Below, piece after piece: positions 26,829 through 38,442 of a stretch of 64,000 bases of DNA (position 1 is its first letter; the number at the start of each line of letters is the position of its first letter). The stretch spans positions 1 to 64,000 of the forward strand of contig JAICSH010000003.1 of assembly GCA_025936995.1 (NCBI GenBank), in the 5' to 3' direction. This stretch comes from Thermoleophilia bacterium (GTDB taxonomy: Bacteria > Actinomycetota > Thermoleophilia > Gaiellales > Gaiellaceae). Under the pieces are notes generated by a model. That model made no database searches and was not told where the DNA came from. It was given only the letters and a program-made list of their open reading frames with translations. A program made the position numbers and the translations under genes.

Positions 26829-27260
26829 CTAGAGGACGAGCGAGCCGGATTCGGGTTCGCCTTCGGTCGGCTCGTCCTCGGCGAGCCGCCGCCGCACGAC
26901 CGCGCGCGAGAGGACACCGACGAGCCGCCCCTCCTCGACGACGGGCACGCGCTCGAGATCCTGCTCCTCGAGGAAGCGGAACGCTCCGTCGAGCTCGAGC
27001 CCGGCGTCGAGCGTGTAGTTCGGCGGCTCGGCGATCTCGCGCAGGGTCACGCTGCGCGGATCGAGCCCCGCAGCGACGACCCCGCGGACGAGCGTCTTCC
27101 GCGTCACGACACCGAGCAGCCGCCCGCCGTCCTCCGTCACGAAGATCGCGCGCACCTCCCCGTTGTCGGCGAGGCACTGCCCGGCCTCCTGCGCGCTCGC
27201 GCCGGCGGCGAGCGTCGTCGGCTCGGGCACCATCGCGTCGCGGACCGTTTCGGCGGACAT
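26829..27260 (-). CDS. CBS-domain pair protein
   Basis: VRDAMVPEPTTLAAGASAQEAGQCLADN...RVPVVEEGRLVGVLSRAVVRR. Confidence 0.88.
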   Translation of the reverse strand: MSAETVRDAMVPEPTTLAAGASAQEAGQCLADNGEVRAIFVTEDGGRLLGVVTRKTLVRGVVAAGLDPRSVTLREIAEPPNYTLDAGLELDGAFRFLEEQDLERVPVVEEGRLVGVLSRAVVRRRLAEDEPTEGEPESGSLVL

Positions 27261-27271
27261 GGGAGCAATTC

Positions 27272-28558
<1,287 letters not shown>

Positions 28559-28585
28559 GGGCGGGAGTGTACGGACGAACGAGGA

Positions 28586-29815
28586 TCAGGCCGCGGGAAT
28601 GCCGAGCCAGTCGGCCGCGGTTCCGGCCAGCTCCCGGGCGGTCACGCAGACGCCCCCACGCTCTGCGACCGCGTCGATCACGTCGAAGTAGAGACGGTCC
28701 CAGCCGCGGGCGCTCGGGGCGTCGAAACGCTCCGGATGCCAGAGGATCGAGAACCCGCCGCCGTGTTCCGCCGCCCAGTCGAGCAGCGCGAGGATGCGCG
28801 GCTTCGCGGCCGCCGCCGAGAGCCCCTCGTATCGTTCCTCGGCGAGTGTGGCGTCCATGACCGCGAGCGGCACCTCGACGAGGTCGGCCGGTTTCTCCTG
28901 CTCCAGATCCCAGGGGCGAAAGGGATGCGCGATCCCCGCCCGGAAGCCGAGCGCGTCGGGGAAGCCGAGCGACGTGTCGTAGTGGAAGCCGATCCGCGCG
29001 AGAGGCACGAGATTCCGCTGCGGGTCGACGCGGAGGTAGTGGTAGCGGTGGCCGATGATCGGGCCCTCGAGCTGCGCGAGCATCGCGCGTTCCGTCGCGA
29101 GCCGGTCGAGCTCCTCGGCCGCGAGGTAGCTGCCGTGGAGGCCGACCTCCGCCCCCGCTGCGACAAGCGTCTCGACGAGCCTCGGGCGGAGCCGCTCGTA
29201 CGCCTCGGGCGCCGCGCCGTCCGCGCGGTGTCCGTGGCCCGCCATGACGAAGAACGTCGAGCCGGAGCCGTGCTCGCGCTCCTCCGCGACGATCTCGGCG
29301 AAGCGCCAGTTCGGGTCGCTTCCACGGAGCCGGTGTAGCGGCACGCGGGCGAGTCCGCGAGCCTCGTGCAGAGCCGGACCGGCGCGGCCCGCGAGCGCAT
29401 GGCCCTTGAGCCGGGCCGCGGCGCCGAGCATGCCGATCCGCGTCCAGCGCCAGGGCACGTCGACGTCGTGGGTCAGCGCGACCACGAAGCGGGCTGTTCC
29501 GTACCAGGGCACCGACAGCCCGAGTTCGCGGCGCAGCCGCTCGACCGGCGGGTCGAGCGGGTCGAGACACGACGACGCCGCGAAGAACCGTCCGTGGCGG
29601 TCGCGCGGCGCGCCGATCTCCTCGATCCGGGCGAGGTGGAAGAAGGCGGCGGCGACATCGTCCCCCTCGGGCAGCTCGCCGCGGTCGACCTGCTCCCAGG
29701 CGTCGGGGCGGTACGGAACGTCCTCCCCGAGGCGAAGGTCGCGCGCTCCGAGCGTGTCGAGAACCCAGCGAGCGCGCCTCTCGACGCGCTCGGACATCGC
29801 GACGGCCCCCGTCAT
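28586..29815 (-). CDS. Polysaccharide deacetylase-like protein (start 29797 or 29815)
   Basis: VVALTHDVDVPWRWTR, EVGLHGSYLA, PLARIGFHYDTSLGFPDALGFRAGI; adjacent to glycan genes. Confidence 0.75.
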   Translation of the reverse strand: MTGAVAMSERVERRARWVLDTLGARDLRLGEDVPYRPDAWEQVDRGELPEGDDVAAAFFHLARIEEIGAPRDRHGRFFAASSCLDPLDPPVERLRRELGLSVPWYGTARFVVALTHDVDVPWRWTRIGMLGAAARLKGHALAGRAGPALHEARGLARVPLHRLRGSDPNWRFAEIVAEEREHGSGSTFFVMAGHGHRADGAAPEAYERLRPRLVETLVAAGAEVGLHGSYLAAEELDRLATERAMLAQLEGPIIGHRYHYLRVDPQRNLVPLARIGFHYDTSLGFPDALGFRAGIAHPFRPWDLEQEKPADLVEVPLAVMDATLAEERYEGLSAAAAKPRILALLDWAAEHGGGFSILWHPERFDAPSARGWDRLYFDVIDAVAERGGVCVTARELAGTAADWLGIPAA

Positions 29816-29845
29816 CGACCGCGAGTCTACGTACCCTTGCGTGCG

Positions 29846-31336
29846 ATGAGCGACAAGCCCCACTCGCTCGTTTTGCAGCTGCGCGGGCTGACGCGGGATT
29901 CGTTCATCTACGGCATCGGCGGCCTCGTGTCGCGCTTCCTCGCGGTCATCCTGCTGCCGCTGTACACGAGCTATGTCTCGCCGGGCGACTACGGCCGGAT
30001 CGAGATCCTCATGTCCGCGATGGCCGTCGCGGTCACCCTGCTGCGGGGCGGCGCCAACTTCGGCTTCATCCGCTTCTACTTCCTGGACAAGGAGCCCGAC
30101 TACCGCCGCAGGCTCGTCCGCACCGTCTTCTGGGCCCAGATGGCGTATTCGACGGCCGGACTCGTCCTCTGCATCGTCCTCGCGCACGACATCGCCGGCT
30201 GGTTCGGCGTGACCCGGGACGGCCCGCACCTCCAGGGCAGCGGCACGAGCCTCGTCATCGCGACGGGAGTCCTCCTCTGGTCGAACGTCAACTACGCCCA
30301 GATGACGAACCTCTTTCGCGCGGAGCAGCGCTCGGTGGCGTTCTCGCTCGCGACGCTCGCGAACATCGCCGTCACGGTTCCGCTCACCGTCATCCTCGTG
30401 GTCGTCTACAAGGAGGGGCCGCTCGGGATCATCGTCGGGAACTTCAGCGGCACGCTCGTCCTCTACGTGATCCTCCTCGCCTACCGGCACGAGCAGCTCG
30501 GCCTGGAGTTCGACCGCAAGCTTCTCCATGCGCTCAACCGGTTCGGGCTGCCGCTGATGGCGGCCGGGCTCGCGCTGTGGGTGACGAACTTCGGCGACCG
30601 CCTGATGCTGAGCAAGCTCCTGGACGGCCCGCACCGCCTCACCGAGGTCGGCCAGTACGCGCTCGCGAACAAGATCAGCTCGGCCATGGTGCTCCTCTTC
30701 ACCGCGTTCCAGATCGCCTGGCCGGCGTTCGCCTACTCGATCGAGGACGAGAACGCGGCGAAGCGCGCCTACTCCTACGTCCTCACGTACCTCATGTTCA
30801 TCGCCGCCTGGGTGGCGATCGCGCTCAGCCTCTTCGCACCGTGGATGGTGCACGTGCTCGCCCAGAAGCACGGCTACTGGCCCGCCGACTCGGCGATCCC
30901 GGCGCTCGCCTACTCGAGTGTCTTCTACGCGGGCTTCACCGTGGTCACGATCGCCACCGGCCGGACTCAGCGGACGCAGTTCAACTGGGTCGCCGCAGCG
31001 CTCGCCGCGGCACTCAACTTCGGGCTCAACCTCTGGCTGATCCCGGCCTACGGGATGCTCGGCGCTGCGTACGCGACCCTCGCCGCCTACGCGCTCCTGA
31101 TGGCCCTGCGAACGTGGAACGCGCAGAAGATGTATCCCGTCGCGTACCAGTGGCGGCGGGTCGTGGTGCTGCTCCTGGCCGCCGGAGGCCTGACGCTCGC
31201 CGGAGAGCTGCTGCCGCGCTCGCTGCCCCTCGCAGCCGGTCTGACGCTCGGCTATCCGCTCGCTCTCGGGCTCCTCGGCTTCTACCTCCCGGTGGAGCGT
31301 CAGCGGCTCAGACGGCTCCTTCCGGCACACAACTAG
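29846..31336 (+). CDS. Polysaccharide flippase (Wzx/MATE-like)
   Basis: GGLVSRFLAVILLPLYTSYVSPGDYGRIEI and ~14 hydrophobic helices. Confidence 0.88.
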   Translation: MSDKPHSLVLQLRGLTRDSFIYGIGGLVSRFLAVILLPLYTSYVSPGDYGRIEILMSAMAVAVTLLRGGANFGFIRFYFLDKEPDYRRRLVRTVFWAQMAYSTAGLVLCIVLAHDIAGWFGVTRDGPHLQGSGTSLVIATGVLLWSNVNYAQMTNLFRAEQRSVAFSLATLANIAVTVPLTVILVVVYKEGPLGIIVGNFSGTLVLYVILLAYRHEQLGLEFDRKLLHALNRFGLPLMAAGLALWVTNFGDRLMLSKLLDGPHRLTEVGQYALANKISSAMVLLFTAFQIAWPAFAYSIEDENAAKRAYSYVLTYLMFIAAWVAIALSLFAPWMVHVLAQKHGYWPADSAIPALAYSSVFYAGFTVVTIATGRTQRTQFNWVAAALAAALNFGLNLWLIPAYGMLGAAYATLAAYALLMALRTWNAQKMYPVAYQWRRVVVLLLAAGGLTLAGELLPRSLPLAAGLTLGYPLALGLLGFYLPVERQRLRRLLPAHN

Positions 31337-31346
31337 ACTCGCGCGG

Positions 31347-32507
31347 ATGTCCGGTAGAGGCACGGCCGTGGTCGTCGAGGTCGCCTGGGTGAACGGTCTC
31401 GCGGCGATCCGCTCGCTCGGGCGCCGCGGACTCCGCGTCCTCGCGGTCGACCACCGCCCCTACGCGCTCGGCTTCCGGTCGCGGTACGCCGAGCCGCGCG
31501 TCGCCCCGGATCCGCTCGACGACGAGGACGGCTTCATCGCCGCGCTTCGCTCGCTCGCAGAGGAGACCGATGACCTGCTGCCCGTCTTCCCCACCCACGA
31601 CGAGCACGTCAACGCGATCGCCCGCCACGCCGACGTTTTCGCCGAGCGCTACCGCTTCCCGTTCCCCGGCTGGGACGTCCTGGAGCGGATCCAGAGCAAG
31701 CGGCACCAGCTCGAGACGGCGGAGTCCGTGGGCGTGCCGGTGCCGCGCACGTTCTACCCCGGCTCGGCCGAGGAGGCGCGGGCCGCCGGTGAGGAGCTCG
31801 GCTTCCCGCTCATTGTCAAGCCGTCGGCGAACGTCGGCTTCCGCCGCAGCCACAAGCGCCAGCTCTTCCGGTGCGAGAGCGCCGACGAGCTCGAGCGCGC
31901 GTACGAGGCCGCGGCGTCGCACGAGCCGATGGTGCAGGAGCTGATCCCGAGCGGCCCGGAGGAGATGTACACGCTCGGCAGCTACCTCGACCGCGACGGG
32001 CAGGCGCTCGGCCTCTTCTCCGGCCGCAAATTGAGCCAGACCCGCGGCTACATGGGCAGCGCGCGCGTCGGAGAGGCGCTCTGGGTCGACGAGGTCGTCG
32101 AGCACGGTCTGGCGCTGCTGCGCGGGCTCGGCTTCCACGGGATCTCGCAGGTGGAGCTGATGCGCGACCCGCGCGACGGCCGCTACAAGCTGCTCGAGGT
32201 GAACCCGCGGCTCTGGCAGTGGCACAGCCTCGCTGCCGCCTGCGGCGTCGACCTGCCCTGGATCGCGTACCGCGACCTCGTCGGCGACCCGCTCCCGCCC
32301 GCGCGGATGCACGGCGACGGGAAGCGCTGGGCGATCACGCTGATGGCCGGCAAGCCGCTCGCGCTCGAGCGGCCGCCGTACGTCGACGCCGTCTTCGCCC
32401 GCGACGACCCGAAGCCGGCACTCGTCCAGCTCGGGCGCTTCGCGCACAGGGGAATCCACCGGCTGCGCCCGGCGGCGACGGCCTCGGGAGGCGTCGGTGG
32501 CGGCTGA
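31347..32507 (+). CDS. ATP-grasp protein (carbamoyl-phosphate-synthase-like)
   Basis: KRHQLETAESVGVPVPRTF, PLIVKPSANVGF, LLEVNPRLWQWHSLAAACGVDLP. Confidence 0.85.
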   Translation: MSGRGTAVVVEVAWVNGLAAIRSLGRRGLRVLAVDHRPYALGFRSRYAEPRVAPDPLDDEDGFIAALRSLAEETDDLLPVFPTHDEHVNAIARHADVFAERYRFPFPGWDVLERIQSKRHQLETAESVGVPVPRTFYPGSAEEARAAGEELGFPLIVKPSANVGFRRSHKRQLFRCESADELERAYEAAASHEPMVQELIPSGPEEMYTLGSYLDRDGQALGLFSGRKLSQTRGYMGSARVGEALWVDEVVEHGLALLRGLGFHGISQVELMRDPRDGRYKLLEVNPRLWQWHSLAAACGVDLPWIAYRDLVGDPLPPARMHGDGKRWAITLMAGKPLALERPPYVDAVFARDDPKPALVQLGRFAHRGIHRLRPAATASGGVGGG

Positions 32508-33240
32508 CCCGAGGGCGCTCCTCGGCACGCTCAAGCACTACGTCCCGATCGGGGTCAAGCGCCGGGTGCGGAAGGCGCTGCCCGAGCGCGCCCGCGGTCT
32601 GTGGGATCCCGACTGGCACCGCGGCACCGTCCGCGGAACCGACGCGTTCTGGGACTACCTCGGCAAGCTGCAGCTCGACTACCTCGTCGAGCAGGGGCTG
32701 AAGCCCGAGCACTACGTCCTCGACGTCGGCTGCGGGCCGCTGCGCGCCGGCGTCCACTTCATCGGCTACCTCGAGCCGGGCCACTACGCCGGCATCGACA
32801 AGCGCGGCGACACGCTCGAGCGCGCGCGCCGGGTCGAGCTGCCGCGCTACGGGCTCGAGGACAAGGCCCCGAACATCCTCGTGAACGGCGCCTTCGAGTT
32901 CAGCAAGCTCGGGATGACCTTCGACTACGCGATGGCCCAGTCGGTGTTCACGCACCTCACCGTGAACGTGATCACGCGCTGTCTCGTCGAGATGGCGAAG
33001 GTGCTTAATCCCGGCGGCCGCTTCTACGCGACGATCTACGAGAACCCGCAGGGGAAGACCTATCTCGGCGAGATCCAGCAGTCCGAGCGCGTCGTCTCCT
33101 ACCCCGACCGCGACAAGTACCACTACGACCTCGACACACTGCGAGCCGCCGCGGCGGGCACCGGCCTGACGCTGTCGTACAACGGCGACTGGGGGCACCC
33201 CGACAACCAGAAGATGGTCGTCTTCACGCGCGATGCCTGA
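32497..33240 (+). CDS. Class I SAM-dependent methyltransferase
   Basis: YVLDVGCGPLRAGVHFI; QSVFTHL; RFYATIYENP. Confidence 0.88.
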   Translation: MAADPRALLGTLKHYVPIGVKRRVRKALPERARGLWDPDWHRGTVRGTDAFWDYLGKLQLDYLVEQGLKPEHYVLDVGCGPLRAGVHFIGYLEPGHYAGIDKRGDTLERARRVELPRYGLEDKAPNILVNGAFEFSKLGMTFDYAMAQSVFTHLTVNVITRCLVEMAKVLNPGGRFYATIYENPQGKTYLGEIQQSERVVSYPDRDKYHYDLDTLRAAAAGTGLTLSYNGDWGHPDNQKMVVFTRDA

Positions 33241-34351
33241 CCGGTTCCGCATCCTCGGGATCGGCGACGCGAAGTCCCGCCACTTCGCGCGCTGGGCGAA
33301 CCGGCTGGCCGAGAACGGCCACGAGGTGCACGTCGCCTCGGGCCGCGTGAACCCGCGCGGCGAGCTCGACGGGATCCACGTCCATCGGTTCCAGGAGCTC
33401 GACCCGCTGCTCCGCGTGCCGTTCCTCCGGCGCTTCCGGATGGTCCCGGCGCTCACCCGGCTCGTCGCGCGCGTGCAGCCCGACGTCGTCCACTCGCACT
33501 ACCTCATGCCGTACGGCTACTGGACGGCGCGCGCCGGGCTCGGGCCGCTCGTCGTCAGCCCGTGGGGGAAGGACGCGATCGTCGACGCGTGGCAGTCGCC
33601 GGAGGCGGAGGAACGGGCGCGCATCGCGATCGCACCCGAGCGTGCGCTGGCCTACGTCGTCAACTCGCAGGCGCTCGAGGACGCGGCTGTCCGGCTCGGC
33701 GCCGACCGCGCGAAGTTCCACCGCGTCCTCTGGCATGCGCGCCTCGACGGCTACTCGCCAGAGCGCGCCGACCGCAGCCGCTGGGGCGCGCTCGGCTGGC
33801 CCGACGACGCGATCGTCTGCCTCTCGCTCCGCAACTTCCGCCCGTACACGAATCTCGACGTCCTGCTCCGCGCGTTCGCCGCGGCGCGGCAAGAGGTGCC
33901 GGAGCTGCGCCTCTTCTCGAGTGCCGGCGGCGGCTGGACGCGCTCGGAGTTCGAGCAGCTCGTCGCCGAGCTCGGGCTGGAGCCGTACATGGCGGTGCAG
34001 GACGTGCCCGCTGCGGAGCTGCCGTCCGTGACTGCTTCGGCCGACTTCGCGGTGACGCTGGCGGACGTCGACTCCTCGCCCGCCTCGCTGCTGGAGACGA
34101 TGGCGAGCCGCGTCCCGCTCGTCGTCGGGCGCGCGCCGTCGATGGAGGAGTGGATCCAGACGGGCGAGGGCGGCGAGGTCGTCGAGCGCCGCGACGTGGA
34201 AGCCGTGACGGCCGCGATCCTCAAGCTCGCGCGCGACCCCGAGCTGCGGCGGAGCTACGGCGAGCGAAACCTGCGCGAGGTGCACGCGCGCTTCGGCGAT
34301 CCGACCGCGCAGCTCGAACAGGTCTACGCCGGCGTCCTCGGACGCACCTAG
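33233..34351 (+). CDS. Glycosyltransferase family 4-like
   Basis: GHEVHVASGRVNPRGE, DVVHSHYLMPYGYW, SLLETMASRVPLVVGRAPSMEEWIQTGEGG. Confidence 0.88.
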   Translation: MPDRFRILGIGDAKSRHFARWANRLAENGHEVHVASGRVNPRGELDGIHVHRFQELDPLLRVPFLRRFRMVPALTRLVARVQPDVVHSHYLMPYGYWTARAGLGPLVVSPWGKDAIVDAWQSPEAEERARIAIAPERALAYVVNSQALEDAAVRLGADRAKFHRVLWHARLDGYSPERADRSRWGALGWPDDAIVCLSLRNFRPYTNLDVLLRAFAAARQEVPELRLFSSAGGGWTRSEFEQLVAELGLEPYMAVQDVPAAELPSVTASADFAVTLADVDSSPASLLETMASRVPLVVGRAPSMEEWIQTGEGGEVVERRDVEAVTAAILKLARDPELRRSYGERNLREVHARFGDPTAQLEQVYAGVLGRT

Positions 34352-37218
34352 ACGGCAACCGGCGAGCCGCCCGCCAGCGCAGCAGGAAGCTCCTCGCGCG
34401 AGTCGAGTCGGAGCTTTCTGAACACGTTCGTGAGGTGGCCTTCGACAGTGCGGGCGGTGATGAACAGCATCTGCCCGATCTCACGATTCGTGAGGCCCTC
34501 CCCCGCGAGCTGAGCAACGCGCCGTTCGCTCGCGGTCAGCGAGTCGAGCCCGGTCAGCGTCACGCGCCGCGGCCGTGCCCCCGTCGCCCGCAGCTCCGTC
34601 TCCGCGCGTTCCGCGAGACGGGAGGCGCCGAGGCGATGGGCCCCGTCGAGCGCTTCACGGAGAAGCTCACGCGCCTGCGCACGGCGGTTGCGCCGCCGTA
34701 GCGACGCGCCGAGGTCGGCCAGGGCGCGCGCTCGTTCCAGACTCGCGTCTCCGGCCGTGAAGGCGTCGATTGCCTCGCGCAGGAGGGTCTCTCCGCGATC
34801 GCCCCCGAACACGATGCCGGCGGCCCGCTTCGCGACGCCGAGCGCGCGGAGGGCGCCGAACGCAGACGCAAGCTCGACTTCCTCCTGGGCGAGATGGCGA
34901 GCGTGCTCGGAATCCCCGAGGGCGAGGTGCGCGAGAGCCGCTTGCGAACGCCAGGGAAGGAAGCTCGGAGAGAGGACGTTGCCCGTCCCCAGGACGCCGC
35001 CGACGGCTAGGAAGTCCGCGAGCGCCTCCCTCGGCATCCCCTGCTCCATACGCAGGCGAGCCCGGGCGAACCGGGCCATCGCCCCGATGAGCGATCCCCG
35101 TTCGGGCTCGGGCCCGAGCGGCTCGAGCTCCTCTTCGGCCGCGGCGAGCTCACCCCGCTCCACGAGCACGAGGACGAGAAGGTTGCGGTTCAGGATCCGG
35201 TACATCGGCGGTGCTGGCAGCTCCCTCGCGGCGAGTGCGGCACGGGCGTCGACTTCCGTCGCGCCGAGGTCGCCGCGTCGCAGCGCGAGCCAGCTGCGGT
35301 TGGCGAGACCGACAGCGAGCAGCCCGCTGTCTCCAACGGCGCGCGCCCGCGCGAACGAGGCTTCGAGCAGCGGCTCGAGCTCGCGGTAGCGCTCGGCCCA
35401 GAGCAACGAGAGGGTCATTCGGGCATACAGGCCGAAGGACGGGGTGAGCGGTGCGCGGCTCGCTGCTCCCGCGAGCTGCTGGGAGGCGAGCAGCGCGAAC
35501 CTCGCTCCGGTGCGGGCGGGCTCGTTCTCCAGGACCGAGACGAACGCCGCTGCGCCGAGCACGTCCGGCGGAGCCTCCGGATCGTCGCGAGCGCGGGCCA
35601 GCAGCTGCCTCCGGCGGCCCGCCATGGAAGGCGAGAGCGCGAGGTCGTTCATCCCGATGACCACGGCCGCGGCTTCGAGCTGGAGCGCGAGCCCGGCGTC
35701 TCGAGGCTCGAGTGCTGCCGCAGCGCGATCGAGGACGTCGACGGCCTCGGAGAATTGCTGGGCTCGGTTGAGCGCGTGCGCAAGCGCGCTCGCTGCGAAG
35801 GCGGCGTCCTCCCCCGGCGGAGCGGTGTCCATCGCCTGCCGCAGATGCGCGTCCCAGCCCTCGACGCCAGCGCTGGCCTCGGCCATGCCGAGGTCGAGCA
35901 GCAACCTCGGCTGCCGCTCGGCGGCCGGAGGCTCCTGCAGCGCTCGGCGCAGGTAGGCCGCCTCGAGCTCGGGAGCACCCTGGCGTCGCGCGACTCGCGC
36001 GGCCTCGACGAGCCGCTCGGCCACCCGGCCGTCCGCACCCGGCGGACTCGCGAGCAGATGCCGCGCGACACGCTCCTCGGTCCCGGGCAGCTCGGCCAGG
36101 ACGCGGGCGGCGCGGCCGTGGGCGTGCGCGCGCTCCGCCCCGGAGAGCTCCGCATGGACACCCGCGCGGACGATCGGATGGACGAACCTCAGCGGCAGGC
36201 CGGGCTCGAGGATCCCCGCCTCGACGAGCAGCTCCGCCGCCTCGGCCGCCTCCGCCTCGCCGAGCTCCGCGAGCTGCGCCGCCTGGAGGACCGGGCTCTC
36301 CTCGAGAACCGCCACCGCCCGGGCAAGGCGTGACGCGGATTCGGGCAGGCGCCGCAGCCGGAGCTCGGTCGTCCGGCCGATCGAGCCTGCGCCGATCCGC
36401 TCTACCTCGGTCGCGGACGCCGCCGTCGGTCGCGTCCCCTTCTCGCGCAGCGCCGCGATGAGCTCGTGCACGAGGAACGGCGTCCCGCCTGTCGCCTGCA
36501 GGCAGGCGTCGACGAACACTGTCTCCGGTGTCCCGGGCAGCGACGACTCCACGAGGTCTGCCACGGCGGCTCGCGACAGCGGCTGGAGCCGGACGATGTC
36601 GGCCGAGGAGGCAGCTGTCAGGGCCGCGAGAACCTCGGGATCGGTGCCCGCCTCACGCGGCCGCGTCGCGACCACGAGCGCGACGTTCAGTTCCTCGAGT
36701 CGCGTCAGCAGGAAGGCAAGGAAGTGCAGGGACGGCGCATCGACCCAGTGCGCGTCGTCGACGAACAGGCACAGCGGCTTCGAGGCGGCGAGGTTGGCCG
36801 AGAGCCAGTAGAGGCCGTGCAGGATCGCGAACGAGGAGTCGAAGCCCGAGCTGCGAGCGAGGTCCGGCTCCGACGCCCCTGGTAGGCCAAGCAGATCGGC
36901 GGCGACTCCGGCAGCGCCGTGGAGTAGCTCGACCCGCTGCGGCTCGGCGATCTCCGCGAGCACCGGCTCGAAGAGCTGCCGCACGACGCCGAAGGCGAAG
37001 TCGCGCTCCAGCTCCGTGCCGCGCGAGCGGAGCACGCTCATCGCGCTCTCCGCCGCCGGCGCACGCGCCGCCGCGAGCAACGCGGTCTTCCCGTAGCCGG
37101 CCGGCCCCTCGACGAGGAGAAACGTGCCACGGCCCGAGCGCGCCGCGGCCAGCGCCGCCTCGATGCGGGCCAGCTCGTCGCTCCGTTCGAGCAGCGGTGC
37201 TGTGGCCGCCACCCTCAT
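34348..37218 (-). CDS. LAL-type LuxR regulator (AAA ATPase + TPR-like + HTH)
   Basis: LLVEGPAGYGKTALL Walker A, CLFVDDAHW, C-terminal LTASERRVAQLAGEGLTNREIGQMLFITARTVEGHLTNVFRKL. Confidence 0.93.
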   Translation of the reverse strand: MRVAATAPLLERSDELARIEAALAAARSGRGTFLLVEGPAGYGKTALLAAARAPAAESAMSVLRSRGTELERDFAFGVVRQLFEPVLAEIAEPQRVELLHGAAGVAADLLGLPGASEPDLARSSGFDSSFAILHGLYWLSANLAASKPLCLFVDDAHWVDAPSLHFLAFLLTRLEELNVALVVATRPREAGTDPEVLAALTAASSADIVRLQPLSRAAVADLVESSLPGTPETVFVDACLQATGGTPFLVHELIAALREKGTRPTAASATEVERIGAGSIGRTTELRLRRLPESASRLARAVAVLEESPVLQAAQLAELGEAEAAEAAELLVEAGILEPGLPLRFVHPIVRAGVHAELSGAERAHAHGRAARVLAELPGTEERVARHLLASPPGADGRVAERLVEAARVARRQGAPELEAAYLRRALQEPPAAERQPRLLLDLGMAEASAGVEGWDAHLRQAMDTAPPGEDAAFAASALAHALNRAQQFSEAVDVLDRAAAALEPRDAGLALQLEAAAVVIGMNDLALSPSMAGRRRQLLARARDDPEAPPDVLGAAAFVSVLENEPARTGARFALLASQQLAGAASRAPLTPSFGLYARMTLSLLWAERYRELEPLLEASFARARAVGDSGLLAVGLANRSWLALRRGDLGATEVDARAALAARELPAPPMYRILNRNLLVLVLVERGELAAAEEELEPLGPEPERGSLIGAMARFARARLRMEQGMPREALADFLAVGGVLGTGNVLSPSFLPWRSQAALAHLALGDSEHARHLAQEEVELASAFGALRALGVAKRAAGIVFGGDRGETLLREAIDAFTAGDASLERARALADLGASLRRRNRRAQARELLREALDGAHRLGASRLAERAETELRATGARPRRVTLTGLDSLTASERRVAQLAGEGLTNREIGQMLFITARTVEGHLTNVFRKLRLDSREELPAALAGGSPVAV

Positions 37219-37348
37219 CGGCCGAGCCTACGCCCATTTCGCCGAAAAGTCCGGGGGGTCGCCACGGTGCGAACGCGTGTCCGCCGGCTCGAACATCGCC
37301 GGGAATGGCAAACCGCGCCGACAGGCGCTCAGACGAAAGGACACGCAC

Positions 37349-38404
37349 ATGAAGAGCCTCATCCACGTCACGACGTGGCTAATGGAGCGACGGACACGCC
37401 TGGCCGCCGCGGCGGTTGCAGTGCTCGCCGTCGTCGCGACCACTGCGGGGTTCGCGGCGGGCCAGGGCAGGGCCGCGCCCCCGCTGGACACGCCTGCCCG
37501 CGCGATGCTCCTCCACGGGACGCTCGTCGTCCGAGGGACTCACGCGAGCGACGCCATCGCGTTGCGCCTGAAGGCCGGTGATCCCGAGACCCTGCAGGTC
37601 GACTTCGGCGACGACGGCTCGGCCGATCTCAGCTTCGCCCGCTCCGCGATCGTGCGGATCGCCGTCGACGCGAGGCGCGGCGACGACCGCGTACGCATCG
37701 ACGACGCCAACGGCGCACTCACGAACGCCATCCCGACGACGATCGTCGGCGGGGACGGAGACGACACGCTTAACGGCGGCTCCGGAGCGGAGACGCTGTT
37801 CGGCGGCGACGGGAACGACACGATCGACGGCAACGGCGGTGCCGACGTGGCGCTGCTCGGCACCGGCGACGACACGTTCGTCTGGGACCCCGGCGACGGC
37901 AGCGACGTGATCGAGGGCCAGGACGGCCTCGACACGATGGTCTTCAACGGCGCAGGCGTAGCCGATCAGGTCGAGCTCTCGGCCAACGGGAACCGCCTCC
38001 GCTTCTTCCGCAACCCGGGCGCGATCACGATGGACACGGCCGGCGTCGAGCAGGTCGACTTCAACGCTCTGGGCGGCGCGGACCTCGTGACCGTCGGCGA
38101 CCTGAGCGGCACCGACGTGACCGCATTCGACGTCGACCTCGCCTCCAGCCTCGGCGGGAGCGCGGGCGACGCCCAGACGGACCGGGTCGTGGTCAACGGC
38201 ACCAACGGCGACGACGCGGTCGACGTCAGCGGTGACGACGCCGAGGTGAAGGTGAGCGGGCTGGCTCCCGTCGTGGCGGTCTTCCACGCAGAAGCCGTCG
38301 ACCACGTCGAGATCAACACCCTCGCAGGAGCGGACACGGTCGACCACACCGGCCTGACCGCCGGAGCGATCCAGCTGTTCGTCAACGACGTCCTCACCCC
38401 CTGA
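37349..38404 (+). CDS. Exported protein with short RTX-type Ca-binding repeats
   Basis: GGDGDDTLNGGSGAETLFGGDGNDTIDGNGGAD nonapeptide repeats; signal peptide. Confidence 0.82.
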   Translation: MKSLIHVTTWLMERRTRLAAAAVAVLAVVATTAGFAAGQGRAAPPLDTPARAMLLHGTLVVRGTHASDAIALRLKAGDPETLQVDFGDDGSADLSFARSAIVRIAVDARRGDDRVRIDDANGALTNAIPTTIVGGDGDDTLNGGSGAETLFGGDGNDTIDGNGGADVALLGTGDDTFVWDPGDGSDVIEGQDGLDTMVFNGAGVADQVELSANGNRLRFFRNPGAITMDTAGVEQVDFNALGGADLVTVGDLSGTDVTAFDVDLASSLGGSAGDAQTDRVVVNGTNGDDAVDVSGDDAEVKVSGLAPVVAVFHAEAVDHVEINTLAGADTVDHTGLTAGAIQLFVNDVLTP

Positions 38405-38442
38405 AGAGCACGGACCGACAAACCCCACGGAAAGGACCAAGC

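Noticed and set aside
29816-31363. N-terminal extension of the 28586-31363 minus ORF
   Set aside because: The extension is antisense to the flippase; the recognisable deacetylase-like protein starts near 29797-29815.
37801-37900. Short DNA repeats as possible CRISPR or tandem repeat
   Set aside because: They encode RTX nonapeptides (GGxGxDT) in frame; no CRISPR-like repeat/spacer pattern.
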